A stretch of 64,000 bases of DNA from Leptolyngbya sp. PLA1 (GTDB lineage: Bacteria; Planctomycetota; Phycisphaerae; Phycisphaerales; UBA1924), in the NCBI GenBank assembly GCA_021405315.1, contig QWIH01000002.1, positions 62,001 to 126,000 on the forward strand, given 5' to 3'. Numbering within the stretch: position 1 is the first letter of the stretch; each line of letters begins with the position of its first letter. The notes below the pieces were generated by a model, which did not search any database, was not told the origin of the DNA, and was given only the letters and a program-made list of their open reading frames with translations. The position numbers were made by a program, and so were the translations under genes. Of this stretch, positions 17,301 to 27,653 are shown in pieces.

Positions 17301-17604
17301 ACCGAGCGAGGGCGTCCCGCAGCTCCGCCTGCGCGTCGTCGCCCGCGACCTGCGATTCCAGAACTCGTCCTCGGGAGGCGAGCGAGCCCTGAGCATCCTC
17401 CCCGGTGTCGGGCCCGCGAGCTGCGATCCTGACTTCAACCAGGACGGCAACTCCGACCAGGACGATCTTGCCTATCTCATCAATGTCATCGCGGGAGGCG
17501 AGAACCCGACAGGACGCGATGCCGACTTCAACGGCGATGGAAACACCGACCAGGGCGACCTCATGGCGCTCGTCGGCGTCCTTGCCGGCGGTGCGTGCCC
17601 CTGA
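14323..17604 (+). CDS. large exported beta-helix protein with dockerin-like C-terminal tail
   Basis: A 1093-residue secreted protein. A signal peptide (1-27, ending AFAQ|A) is followed by a jelly-roll-like domain (to ~residue 215). A long region then carries Asn/Gly-rich turns (VVVNVAPTYRLEVRGSLEMQ, CIIRGADRGVDADESIVRVE) typical of right-handed parallel beta-helices (~220-700). Two immunoglobulin-like modules follow (~725-810 and ~920-1020). The tail holds two calcium-binding repeats, DFNQDGNSDQDDLAYLIN and DFNGDGNTDQGDLMALVG, opening with Cys and closing with GACP. GAGGAGGG precedes the ATG. The ligand is unknown; the layout suits a surface or matrix polysaccharide-associated protein. Confidence 0.82.
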   Translation: MSNARSVVPALLLAALASGGLSHAAFAQANFSETFDAAGTVQGGQAGPSALISRGWVFRKQASPAGDGVWYPMSVYPYEGAACLYVDSSVTQVGGSGALWAILPVIPGQRAGDPVSFWSTQGYSTAGSPTGRLQVRYSPGGGTSTGSGSAGTGDFSQVLLDVPASSNGVPWTRYTATVPGTGRLALRFYQPASGSSFDYASNFRVDSLRVGAPDLGIPFPAAGQTVRWTSAISPVNLPSQHLTIPQGGTVIVDPGVVVNVAPTYRLEVRGSLEMQAGSTITIPASVFPPSEVNVYGTANLSGTPANPVRVLGGARDWAATTERFGAMPGGRITASYVDLQSTFSALNSGIVVADHVTAVGDYTGFFTSGQVYTTGGTIAVRDSVLSNGAWININGGYLLIDRTTFDNAQLYTGRYRGGQTMYLNNLTARNHPDSCFRLTGYDHFFGPGNVITNNGFPVHLYGAGIAPGSTLPAGGNTNNMVHGGIGTAVGATTFANVGIPYRIDRDDSMPDNMGGSLFVEPGITVKMGPGAYIPASFGSVLNLEGLPESPITFERLDSAQAWVDLWFAVSHVRPKVEHCIIRGADRGVDADESIVRVESCLFENNNIGVNVRNFGVMIPRKSRFFGNAVGAQSSYGSPASGFGHGFIDAEITDGKPNWFQGNGAGLSTLNPLGDADDARGNYWGSPSGPTDPSNPGGAGDPTPGANLVVPFEAAEPEFTDHPPVVRLLPHSSLIEEGDRLILHWSARDEGPISKFQVWFSSHGDNPGLSLLVDDIPGTARSWEITVPTAVPASNYPDPSAIRVVAFDERGQQGFDDIMFRDPWLHDVSERIHAGTMPALVRPGEPMTVCLAPGENYFDAILTLDGDHQAYSLGGTTTGCLSGTSSAPPVSTDLARVIVWRGGAGGRDLFDFSNYFSIRPDPAIGDAPPTVQMASPAAGESFPGGTSVPITWSASDDEALRDFEIHASYNAGRTWHTIAQGLPPTARAYTWPLPPSEGVPQLRLRVVARDLRFQNSSSGGERALSILPGVGPASCDPDFNQDGNSDQDDLAYLINVIAGGENPTGRDADFNGDGNTDQGDLMALVGVLAGGACP

Positions 17605-17634
17605 CGCGAGCGCAGGCACGTTCGCGAGAGCGGT

Positions 17635-18438
17635 TCAGCCTCGCCACGGCTCGAACCGTTTGGCGAGGATGTGGTCCGCGAGCGAGGGCCAGGCGGTGCC
17701 GAGTGCGGCGAGGAGGCGGGCGGGTGTGCTGGTCCAGACTTCTCCCCGGGGCCGTCGCAGGCATGCGAGGATTCGGCCGGCGACGAACTCAGGGGTCTGG
17801 CGGAAGCCCTCGGGCGAGCGAGCCTTCCGCGGCCCCCTGCTGTGCTCGGTGACGACCTGCGAGAACTCCGTGTCGGTGCCGATGGGGTGGACCGTGGAGA
17901 CATGCACGCGGCCCCGGAGTTCGAGGCGCATGGCGCGGCCGATGTGGTCCTGCGCGGACTTCGAGACGGAGTACGCGGAGAGGTAGGGGATGCCCATCTT
18001 GCTCACGACGGACGAGCAGATGAGGACGTGACCCCGGCCCTGCGCGAAGAAATGGGGGAGCGCGGGGCGGATGGTGTGCAGCGTGCCCCAGAAGTTCGTG
18101 TCCATGAGGGCGCGGAAGTCCTCGTCGGGCACTGAGTGGACGGGTCCCTCGATGCCATATCCGGCGTTGGCGAAGACGCTGTAGATGGAGCCGAACTCGG
18201 CGACGGTGCGGTCGACGAGGGCCCGGCAATCCGCGGGGTTGGTGACGTCGCAGCGGACGGCGATGGCCCGCCCGCCGAGGGCCGTGATGCGATGGACGGC
18301 ATCTTCAAGCCGGTCGAGGCGGCGAGCGGCGAGGGCAACGGGCATCCCGGCGCCGGCGCAGGCGATGGCGGTGGCCAGGCCGATGCCGGAACTGGCGCCT
18401 GTGATGGCCACGGGGAGGCCGGTGAGGTCGGTCGGCAC
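17635..18438 (-). CDS. short-chain dehydrogenase/reductase
   Basis: NAD(P)-dependent oxidoreductase of the classical SDR family, 267 residues. The cofactor motif TGASSGIG is at residues 14-21, FANAGYG near 90, the catalytic Ser in CSSVVSKMG and the Tyr/Lys pair in YSVSK near 155. Arg residues after the second strand (AARRLDRL) suggest NADP preference. The substrate is not predictable. The start is GTG 18438, directly after the TAA of the small lipoprotein gene, so it belongs to the ppdK-lipoprotein-SDR transcription unit. The C-terminal ~40 residues are hydrophobic and may associate with the membrane. Confidence 0.9.
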   Translation of the reverse strand: MPTDLTGLPVAITGASSGIGLATAIACAGAGMPVALAARRLDRLEDAVHRITALGGRAIAVRCDVTNPADCRALVDRTVAEFGSIYSVFANAGYGIEGPVHSVPDEDFRALMDTNFWGTLHTIRPALPHFFAQGRGHVLICSSVVSKMGIPYLSAYSVSKSAQDHIGRAMRLELRGRVHVSTVHPIGTDTEFSQVVTEHSRGPRKARSPEGFRQTPEFVAGRILACLRRPRGEVWTSTPARLLAALGTAWPSLADHILAKRFEPWRG

Positions 18439-18588
18439 TTAGTCCGTGGCCTTGTCGATGGCCTTGGACGTGGCTTCTGCACCCTTCTGGAGGTCGGTGC
18501 CGACACCCTTGACGGTGTTGCAGGCGGCGAGCATGGCGGAGAGGAGGGCGATCGTCGACAGCGCAGCGAGCGTGCGAGCGTACTTCAC
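18439..18588 (-). CDS. entericidin-like small lipoprotein
   Basis: A 49-residue lipoprotein starting at GTG 18588 with a perfect AAGGAGG ribosome binding site 6 nt upstream. The signal ends in a lipobox (AMLAAC), and the mature part CNTVKGVGTDLQKGAEATSK closely matches the EcnA/EcnB entericidin pattern CNTxxGxGxDxxxxG. In enterobacteria these are envelope toxin/antidote peptides. Outside that group members are mostly uncharacterised single genes, as here. It lies 10 nt after ppdK. Confidence 0.85.
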   Translation of the reverse strand: MKYARTLAALSTIALLSAMLAACNTVKGVGTDLQKGAEATSKAIDKATD

Positions 18589-18598
18589 GGGAGCCTCC

Positions 18599-21343
<2,745 letters not shown>

Positions 21344-21546
21344 CTCGGGCCTTTCGTAACAGTCAGTGGCGAGTCCGGCGTTGGTCGGGCGCGTCACGGA
21401 CGGCAGATGCGTGCGTGGCCGGGCGGATGTTCGGATCGTGGTTGGTAGCCCGATCGCTCATCTCGCGCGGACGGCGGAAGTCTAGGAATGCTCCGCGAAG
21501 GGGGCCAGTTTTGCCGCGTGCGAACGGGGACAGGGTCGGAGAGGGG

Positions 21547-21558
21547 TAGCATCCGTGC
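21547..21558 (+). promoter_or_regulatory. -10-like hexamer before pabB
   Basis: TAGCAT (21547-21552) precedes GTG 21559 by exactly 6 nt. It is a candidate leaderless promoter and would fix the unusual GTG start. Confidence 0.4.
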
Positions 21559-22836
21559 GTGCTCGCGCGTGAAGCCACTCTCGAGGGAGGATTGGCGGGT
21601 CTGACGCCCGCGGGGGCCGTCGCGCGCTGGCCCGAGGACGTTGGCCTGGCCGCGTGGTGGAGCGGGGAGCCGAGCGCCGACAGGCGGTACACGGTGCTGG
21701 CAGTGCCGGAGGAGCCGGTTCGGGCCACGCTTCCGCCAACCCACGGGTCGGAGGCGCCTGGCGCGCCGCGCGGCGGGTGGATCGGGGTATTGGGGTATGA
21801 GCTGGGTGGCGAGTTCGAGCCACGGGCCTCGGGAATCCGGGGAGATTGGCCGGCCGCGCTCTGGGTTAGATGGAATCATGCGTGGGTGTACGACCACCTC
21901 GGGCGGGGCTGGACACGGGTGGGGAGCCCGCCTGCGCTCGGCGAGCCCGGGCGCGGGGGGTTCGGCGCGACGAATCGCCGGGGCGTGGACGCGGGCGAGT
22001 ACATGGGCAAGGTCGCCCGCACGGTGGAGTACATCCGGGCCGGGGACGTGTACCAGGCGAACATCGCGCACCGACTTGAGTGGGACTTCGAGGGGAGCAC
22101 GCGGGGGCTGTTCGCGGCGCTGGCGGGGACGGCACGCCCCCGGCACGGGGCCTACCTGGAGTGGGATGATGGCGCAGAGCGGCGGGTGATCGCCTCCGCG
22201 AGCCCCGAGCTGTTCTTTTCATTTGACGCGGCAAGCCGGCGACTCGTCGCACGGCCCATGAAGGGGACGCGCCGAGCCGGACCCGGAGCCGCGGACTCCC
22301 TGCGGGCGAGCGCCAAGGACCGCGCGGAACTGGCGATGATCGTGGACCTGATGCGCAACGACCTCGGACGGGTGTGCGAGACAGGCAGCGTGCGCGTGGA
22401 GCAGGAGCGGACACTGGAGCTGCATGCGTCCGGCGAACTGCTGCAGACGACGGCGACCGTGGCCGGGAGGCTCGCCGCGGGGCGGGGGCTGGAGGACGCG
22501 GTGCGAGCGATGTTCCCCTGCGGGTCCGTGACGGGCGCGCCCAAGATCCGCGCCATGCAGATCATCGGGGAACTGGAGCGGCGTCCGCGTGGGCCATACT
22601 GCGGCTCGCTGGGGATGATTACGGACGGGGGTGACGCCGTGCTCAGCGTCGCGATCCGCACGGCGCTCGTGCGGGGCGAGGCGGGGCGTGCGCGGGGCGA
22701 GGTGACTCGCGGGACGCTGGAGTACAGCGTGGGCGCGGGCATCGTCGCGGACAGCGACCCGCGGAGCGAGTGGCTGGAGACCCTGGACAAGGCGGGCGTG
22801 ATCGAGGGGGCGATCCGGGCGGGCTCCGGCTGGTAG
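21559..22836 (+). CDS. pabB: aminodeoxychorismate synthase component I
   Basis: Converts chorismate and ammonia to 4-amino-4-deoxychorismate, the first step to p-aminobenzoate and folate. The 425-residue protein has the chorismate-binding domain: GDVYQANIAHRLEW, SASPELFFSF, VARPMKGTRRAG, MIVDLMRNDLGRVCETGSV, FPCGSVTGAPKIRAMQII and YCGSLGMI. The Lys in PMKGT is the nucleophile that separates PabB from TrpE, which has Ala there. The start is GTG 21559. The glutaminase subunit PabA is not nearby. A Nudix gene follows after 32 nt, probably in the same folate unit. The C-terminus ends with the domain, with no PabC fusion. Confidence 0.92.
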   Translation: MLAREATLEGGLAGLTPAGAVARWPEDVGLAAWWSGEPSADRRYTVLAVPEEPVRATLPPTHGSEAPGAPRGGWIGVLGYELGGEFEPRASGIRGDWPAALWVRWNHAWVYDHLGRGWTRVGSPPALGEPGRGGFGATNRRGVDAGEYMGKVARTVEYIRAGDVYQANIAHRLEWDFEGSTRGLFAALAGTARPRHGAYLEWDDGAERRVIASASPELFFSFDAASRRLVARPMKGTRRAGPGAADSLRASAKDRAELAMIVDLMRNDLGRVCETGSVRVEQERTLELHASGELLQTTATVAGRLAAGRGLEDAVRAMFPCGSVTGAPKIRAMQIIGELERRPRGPYCGSLGMITDGGDAVLSVAIRTALVRGEAGRARGEVTRGTLEYSVGAGIVADSDPRSEWLETLDKAGVIEGAIRAGSGW

Positions 22837-22868
22837 GATGGGCGAGCCCCGCGCGAAGGGAGGCCCGA

Positions 22869-23369
22869 ATGCCAGGACCAGCGATCCGAACAGACGTCGT
22901 GGACGTGTATGTCTTCAGGAGGCGGGCACAGGGGCCGGGCGTGGCGGGCGGCGTGGAGTTCCTGCAGCTTCGGCGAGTCGAGGAGCCCGCCGCGGGGACG
23001 TGGCAGCCCGTGATGGGACACATAGAGGCTGACGAAGCGCCGACCCGGGCGGCGGTGAGGGAGCTGGGCGAGGAGATCGGGCTGCGTCCGGGGATGCCCG
23101 GCTGGCTCGGGCTCTGGGCGCTGCAGGAAGTGAGGCCCTATTACCTCGCCTCGGCCAATGCGCTGATGATGTCCGTGTGCTTCGCGCTTGAAGTCGACGA
23201 AGAGTTCGAGCCCCACGCGGGCCCGGAGCACAACGACCACCGCTGGGTGTGGTCGAGCGAGGCGGAGCGCGCGTTTCTGTGGCTGAGCCAGCGGGCGGCG
23301 TGCGAGGAGATTCTGCGTGAGATCGTGCCCCCGGACTCCGCGGTGCGCGACCTGCTGCGGGTCGGGTGA
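22869..23369 (+). CDS. Nudix hydrolase, possible dihydroneopterin triphosphate diphosphatase
   Basis: A 166-residue pyrophosphohydrolase. The Nudix box G-x5-E-x7-REUxEExGU is complete at about residues 57-79 (GHIEADEAPTRAAVRELGEE, then IGL). Outside the box, TWQPVMGHIE just before it and the PEHNDHRWVW segment near the C-terminus resemble NudB, which removes pyrophosphate from dihydroneopterin triphosphate in folate synthesis. The gene follows pabB by 32 nt on the same strand, which supports a folate role. GGGAGG upstream of ATG 22869 is the ribosome binding site. Substrate assignment is inference; the Nudix fold itself is certain. Confidence 0.88.
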   Translation: MPGPAIRTDVVDVYVFRRRAQGPGVAGGVEFLQLRRVEEPAAGTWQPVMGHIEADEAPTRAAVRELGEEIGLRPGMPGWLGLWALQEVRPYYLASANALMMSVCFALEVDEEFEPHAGPEHNDHRWVWSSEAERAFLWLSQRAACEEILREIVPPDSAVRDLLRVG

Positions 23370-23375
23370 CGCCGC

Positions 23376-25532
23376 TCAGGGCGCCGCATGCACGATGCCC
23401 TCGACGCCCTGCATCCAGACCGACGACCGCACGACGAGCGCGGACGGAAATCCCGTGCCTGAGGTGAAGTAGGGCATGCGGTCGAGCGTGCGCTGCCCCT
23501 CCGCCCCGGTGCCCGCGATGATGCCGACCAGCCCGCCGCCGGTCTGGGGCACCACGACGAGTGCACCGAGGTCTGGGCCGGTCCAGGATTGATCGGCGAT
23601 GGTGACGGCGGTGGAGGTGACGGACACCTTGGAGGCGGGGTCGACGAAGGACCAGGCGGCGTTGGTGTCCTGATTGCCGTAGATGATCCGGTTTCGGGGT
23701 TGGGTGTCTCGCACGGCGACGCTGTCCGGGACCAGAGCGGCCCCGCCGTTGGCGCGATAGGCCCACTGCTCGGCGTCGAATCGGGCCTTGTTGAACGACG
23801 CGCGGTTCTGCTCTGGCGTGCCCTTGGTGCCGTAGATGAAGATGAACCGGTTGGCGAACGCCCGCTTGAAGGAGCCCTTCGGGAGCGAGTTTTCGTCGAG
23901 GAGGTCGGTGGCAAGGTCCTTGGGCGGGGCGGCGTTGAGCGTGCTGGCCGAGAAGAGCTGGAAAATGGCGGGCCAGTCGACGCAGGCGGCGCCGGGCTTG
24001 TCGTCGTCCCACCAGTGGCCGGCGCCGGGCTGTTCGTGCCAGGCGTGCTCGATCTTGAGGGCGGTGAGGTGCTCGCGGGCGGTGCGGGCCTGCTCGACGG
24101 GAACATTGTCGTCGGCGTCGCCGTGGAGGATGTAGATGCCCTTGCCCTTCAGCCTCGGGAGGAGGGCGACGGTGTCGCTGGAGGCTGCAGCGCGATCGAG
24201 GACGGCGGCGAGCGGGTGCTCGGGTTGCGAAGGGACCTGAGACTTCGACCCGCCGTAGGTCTCGAAGGAGAGCCATCCGGCGCTGGGCGCGATGGCGGCG
24301 AATCGCTGGGGGTATTGGCAGGCGAGCTGCCACGTGCCGTGGCCGCCCATGCTGTGCCCCGTGAGATAGGTGCGGAGCGGGTCGGCTCGCCAGGCGCGCG
24401 AGGCGTGCGCGAGAACCTCCATGGCATCTGCTCGGCCCCAGTCCTCCCAGTCGAAGCCGAAGGGGCGGCGGTTCGTCGGGCACACGATGACGAGGTCGGG
24501 CTTGGCGGCGTACGAGGCGGCCTGATTGGAGGCCTCTACGGAGGCTCCGTGCAGGGAGAGAACCACGCCCGGTGACTTGGGCTTGTTCGCCGGCGGGACG
24601 ACGGCGTAGTACTGCACGCTGGCGTCGATGCCGCTGGTGAACGTCACGCGGCGGACCTCGCCCTCGCCCGCGGTGCGCAGGGTGAAGGTCCTGCGGTCCG
24701 CGTCGGATCGGCCTTCTTCCGAGACGCGTTCGAGCGTGAGATCGACGGGGATTTCGGTGGTGTCGTCCTGCGGCGCGAGGTTGAGCGGAAGGGCGACGGT
24801 GCGGACCGAAAGGGGCTCCACGGCGAACCGGGAGCCGATGGTCCCCATGCCCGGGGCGCTGTCGGTGTAGCGGATGGAGCAGACCTGGCGCGTGGTGCTC
24901 GCGTTCATCACGCGGGCGCTCATGAGGTACTCGTCCGGCTCGCCGCGCACGGGCGTCGGGAGCGTGACGTCGACCTCGAGCATGCAGAGCGGCGCCTTGG
25001 GTGCGGAGAGCGACGCCCGCACGGGCCCGCGGCCCGCGGAGGCGAACAGGAAGCGATTCTCGCCCTTGCGAAGAAGCACGGGGACTTGGACCTGCCCGGT
25101 GGCGTAGGGATCGCCCATGCGTGGTGCGCCGTTCTCGTAGAGCATGGCGTGGCCGCTCGCGCTCAGCACCATGACGCGTTCCGCGGCGGACTCCACCGTG
25201 ACGAGGAGGTACGAGCCACGGGGCAGGTCGAAGGCCCCTTCGGCATCGGCGGCGGCGGGGGCCCAGCCTTTCGGAGGGTTGCGGACCCCGGGCGGGGGCG
25301 CGAGCGTGTCGCCTGCCTTGGGCAACGGCGAGCCGGGGTCGGCGAGGCGTCCCGCGATCACCTCCGCCGTCACGGCGTCGAGGTTGATGGCCCGGCGGGC
25401 GGAGAGCGAGACCGAGTCGATGAACAGCCCCTGCGAGAGCGTGAGCGAGGGCGCTCCCGTGTCCAGCGTGTGCTGGGCAAACGCGGCGGAGGCGAGGAGG
25501 GCGAGGGGGGCGAGCGAGGCGAAAGCGCGCAT
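23376..25532 (-). CDS. exported alpha/beta hydrolase (prolyl oligopeptidase/esterase type)
   Basis: A 718-residue secreted protein. A signal peptide (1-20, LLASAAFAQ) is followed by a beta-rich N-terminal half (~25-300). The hydrolase domain begins at YYAVVPPANKPKSPGVVLSL. The nucleophile elbow is TGHSMGGHGTW. The acid region is ILHGDADDNVPVEQAR, and the His lies in GAGHWWDDD, so the triad is complete. The last ~200 residues are beta-rich and unassigned. Similar planctomycete proteins are annotated as peptidase or acetylxylan-esterase type; the substrate is open. It is convergent with the Nudix gene (6 nt apart). The upstream in-frame start at 25685 lacks a signal and is rejected. Confidence 0.85.
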   Translation of the reverse strand: MRAFASLAPLALLASAAFAQHTLDTGAPSLTLSQGLFIDSVSLSARRAINLDAVTAEVIAGRLADPGSPLPKAGDTLAPPPGVRNPPKGWAPAAADAEGAFDLPRGSYLLVTVESAAERVMVLSASGHAMLYENGAPRMGDPYATGQVQVPVLLRKGENRFLFASAGRGPVRASLSAPKAPLCMLEVDVTLPTPVRGEPDEYLMSARVMNASTTRQVCSIRYTDSAPGMGTIGSRFAVEPLSVRTVALPLNLAPQDDTTEIPVDLTLERVSEEGRSDADRRTFTLRTAGEGEVRRVTFTSGIDASVQYYAVVPPANKPKSPGVVLSLHGASVEASNQAASYAAKPDLVIVCPTNRRPFGFDWEDWGRADAMEVLAHASRAWRADPLRTYLTGHSMGGHGTWQLACQYPQRFAAIAPSAGWLSFETYGGSKSQVPSQPEHPLAAVLDRAAASSDTVALLPRLKGKGIYILHGDADDNVPVEQARTAREHLTALKIEHAWHEQPGAGHWWDDDKPGAACVDWPAIFQLFSASTLNAAPPKDLATDLLDENSLPKGSFKRAFANRFIFIYGTKGTPEQNRASFNKARFDAEQWAYRANGGAALVPDSVAVRDTQPRNRIIYGNQDTNAAWSFVDPASKVSVTSTAVTIADQSWTGPDLGALVVVPQTGGGLVGIIAGTGAEGQRTLDRMPYFTSGTGFPSALVVRSSVWMQGVEGIVHAAP

Positions 25533-25560
25533 GGGGCGTGCTCCGATTGGGGTGGCGATC

Positions 25561-26628
25561 TCAGGCGAGTGTTCGACGGCCAAAGTCCAGCGACATGGCC
25601 TTCTTTGCGAGGTGCAGGGTCTCTTCCGCGGTGGCGTTCGCCCGCTTGACGCCGTCCTTGATGATGGCCAGCGCGCGGTCGTCACCGGCGGGGCCCTCGA
25701 GGGCGGCGCGGCGTTCGCGCATCGGGGCGAGGAGTGCCTGGACCGCGGCGGCGACTTCCTGCTTGACGTGGCCGTCCATGATCACGCCCCGCTGGTAGCG
25801 GTCGCGCAGATCGGCGTTGTGGGCGGGGTCGGTGATGAAGGCGTCGACAAAGGTGAAGAGCGCGCCGGTGGCGAGGTCAGGGACGCCCTGCTCGTTGCGA
25901 GTGGGGTTCTGCACGCGGTTGAGCTTCTTCTGGACGTCCTTCTCGGAATCGGAGAGGAAGATGGCGTTCCCCAGGCTCTTGGACATCTTCTGCTTGCCGT
26001 CGATCCCCGGGAGTCGACCGACGCGGCCGATGAGGGCCTTGGGGATGGGGAAGACGCCCCCCCTTGCGGGGTAGTCGTCGTCCTCGGTGCGGTTGGGGAC
26101 GTTGCAGTAGAGCTGGTTGAACTTGCGTGCGGCCTTGCGGCACATCTCGATGTGGGGGGCCTGGTCTTCGCCGACCGGCACGAACGTGGGGCGGAATGCG
26201 AGGATGTCGGCGCACTGGCCGACGGTGTACATGGGGAAGCCGAAGGAATAGGTGTCCTTGAGGCCCTTGGTTTCGAGCTCGTGGACGAGGGTGGGGTTGC
26301 CCATCACGTCGTTGAAGGAGAGGAGCATCGCGAAGAACCAGGTGAGCTCGGCGATGGCGGGAACCTCCGTCTGGAGGACGATGGTGGACCGGTCGGGGTC
26401 GATGCCCGCGGCGAGCCAGTCCTTGACGATCTCGATCGTGTCCGCTCGGATGTCCTGAGGCTTATCGAATCGCGTGGTGAAGGCGTGCATGTTGGCGAGA
26501 AGGAAGTAGCAGTCGTACTGATCCTGCAGGGCGACTCGGCGTTCGAGAGAGCCGACCCAGTGGCCCAGGTGAAGGCGGCCCGTTGGAGTGTCCCCCGTGA
26601 GGATGCGCGCGCGAGAGTCGGTAGTCAT
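25561..26628 (-). CDS. trpS: tryptophanyl-tRNA synthetase
   Basis: Charges tRNA-Trp. The 355-residue class I synthetase has TGDTPTGRLHLGHWVGSL (HIGH motif) near residue 15 and GKQKMSKSLGNAI (KMSKS) near 205, with GEDQAPHIEMCRKAARKFN between. The length is close to bacterial TrpS. ATG 26628 has no Shine-Dalgarno sequence, but TACCCT lies 7 nt upstream. The exported hydrolase gene starts 28 nt after trpS ends on the same strand. Confidence 0.97.
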   Translation of the reverse strand: MTTDSRARILTGDTPTGRLHLGHWVGSLERRVALQDQYDCYFLLANMHAFTTRFDKPQDIRADTIEIVKDWLAAGIDPDRSTIVLQTEVPAIAELTWFFAMLLSFNDVMGNPTLVHELETKGLKDTYSFGFPMYTVGQCADILAFRPTFVPVGEDQAPHIEMCRKAARKFNQLYCNVPNRTEDDDYPARGGVFPIPKALIGRVGRLPGIDGKQKMSKSLGNAIFLSDSEKDVQKKLNRVQNPTRNEQGVPDLATGALFTFVDAFITDPAHNADLRDRYQRGVIMDGHVKQEVAAAVQALLAPMRERRAALEGPAGDDRALAIIKDGVKRANATAEETLHLAKKAMSLDFGRRTLA

Positions 26629-26641
26629 GACGGGGAGGGTA
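26629..26641 (-). promoter_or_regulatory. -10-like hexamer before trpS
   Basis: On the minus strand TACCCT (26641-26636) is followed by 7 nt and the trpS ATG. It fits the leaderless pattern. Confidence 0.35.
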
Positions 26642-26657
26642 CGCGGGGCGGCCCTTG

Positions 26658-27653
26658 CTATGCGCCGGCAAGGGCGAGCGCGACGTTGGCCGCGTTGAAC
26701 ACCACGTGCATGCCGATGGGCACGGCGAGCGAGCGGGTGCGTTCGAACGCGAGGCCCAGGCCCAGCGACAGTACGAAGATGGGGACCAGGCCGTACCAGG
26801 GGCCGACGCCAACGTGCGCGAGGGTGAAGACGGCGGCGGAGAAGACGATGGAGGCGCGGGGTCGGCCGGTCAGGCGGAGGAAGGCCGACTGCAGGCATCC
26901 CCGGTAGAGCGTTTCTTCGACGATCGGGGCGATGACCACCGCGACCAGGCCAAGGGCCCACGTCCAGGGGTCGGTGCGATGGTCAAGGATGGTCTGGAGG
27001 GACTCGTGGGCGATGTGGTTGTACGTGCCGCCCGAAAGACGGTGGAGCGCGACCGCCGCGAATGAGGCGCACTGAGTGAGCGGGAAGACGCAGAGACCCA
27101 GGACGATGGCGAGGGGAAGATCGCGGGGCTTGAAGGAGAGGCCCGCCGACGGCGCCGAGGCAGCGAGGAGGCGACCCAGGACCGCCGACGCCGCGAGCCC
27201 CGAGAGCCCCCCCGCGGCGCCGAGGATGGCCAGGGAGCGGAGGTCATCGGGGCTCGTGGAGACGCCCGATGCGATGGTCATGGCGATGCTGATCTGCTGC
27301 ACGAGGAAGATGAGCCCCGCGCACGCGAACCAGATGAAGGTCGGGTGATCGGCGACGCGGCGAGCCGGCGGAGGGCCCAGGAGTCCCTTGCCCAGCAGCA
27401 CGATCAGGATGAAGGAGGCGGCGAGGAGGTTCCCCCAGAACCACGGGTCGGAGGACACGGTGTGCTGCGCCTCTCGGATGGCCTCGGCCCCCGCCGCCTG
27501 CGCGGTGTCGAGGGCGGACTCGGCGGCCTGGGAGGCGCGGTCGGCGGCGGCGCCCTGTGCGCGGCAGGGTGCGGCAAGGCCAACAATCGCGGCGATGGAA
27601 CCGACGCCCCACCAGCCGACACCCGCGGTGCTCGCGGAGATCGTGGCGCACAA
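26658..27653 (-). CDS. CPBP family intramembrane metalloprotease
   Basis: Polytopic membrane protease of the CAAX/ABI (CPBP) family. The catalytic motifs are present: IVEETLYRGCLQSAFLR (EExxxR), FTLAHVGVG and HVVFNAANVALAL near the C-terminus. About eight hydrophobic segments span the 331 residues. The start is uncertain. No ATG lies between the middle of trpC and the second half of the gene. TTG 27653 gives a signal-like segment (GVGSIAAIVGLAAPCRAQ) but overlaps divergent trpC by 59 nt. GTG 27458 would avoid the overlap and begin VSSDPWFWGN. In other bacteria such proteins process peptides or lipoproteins or confer bacteriocin self-immunity. Confidence 0.82.
   Translation of the reverse strand: MCATISASTAGVGWWGVGSIAAIVGLAAPCRAQGAAADRASQAAESALDTAQAAGAEAIREAQHTVSSDPWFWGNLLAASFILIVLLGKGLLGPPPARRVADHPTFIWFACAGLIFLVQQISIAMTIASGVSTSPDDLRSLAILGAAGGLSGLAASAVLGRLLAASAPSAGLSFKPRDLPLAIVLGLCVFPLTQCASFAAVALHRLSGGTYNHIAHESLQTILDHRTDPWTWALGLVAVVIAPIVEETLYRGCLQSAFLRLTGRPRASIVFSAAVFTLAHVGVGPWYGLVPIFVLSLGLGLAFERTRSLAVPIGMHVVFNAANVALALAGA

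Noticed and set aside
21559-22836. Anthranilate synthase component I (TrpE)
   Set aside because: The motif reads PMKGT, with the Lys nucleophile of PabB, and trp genes are not adjacent.
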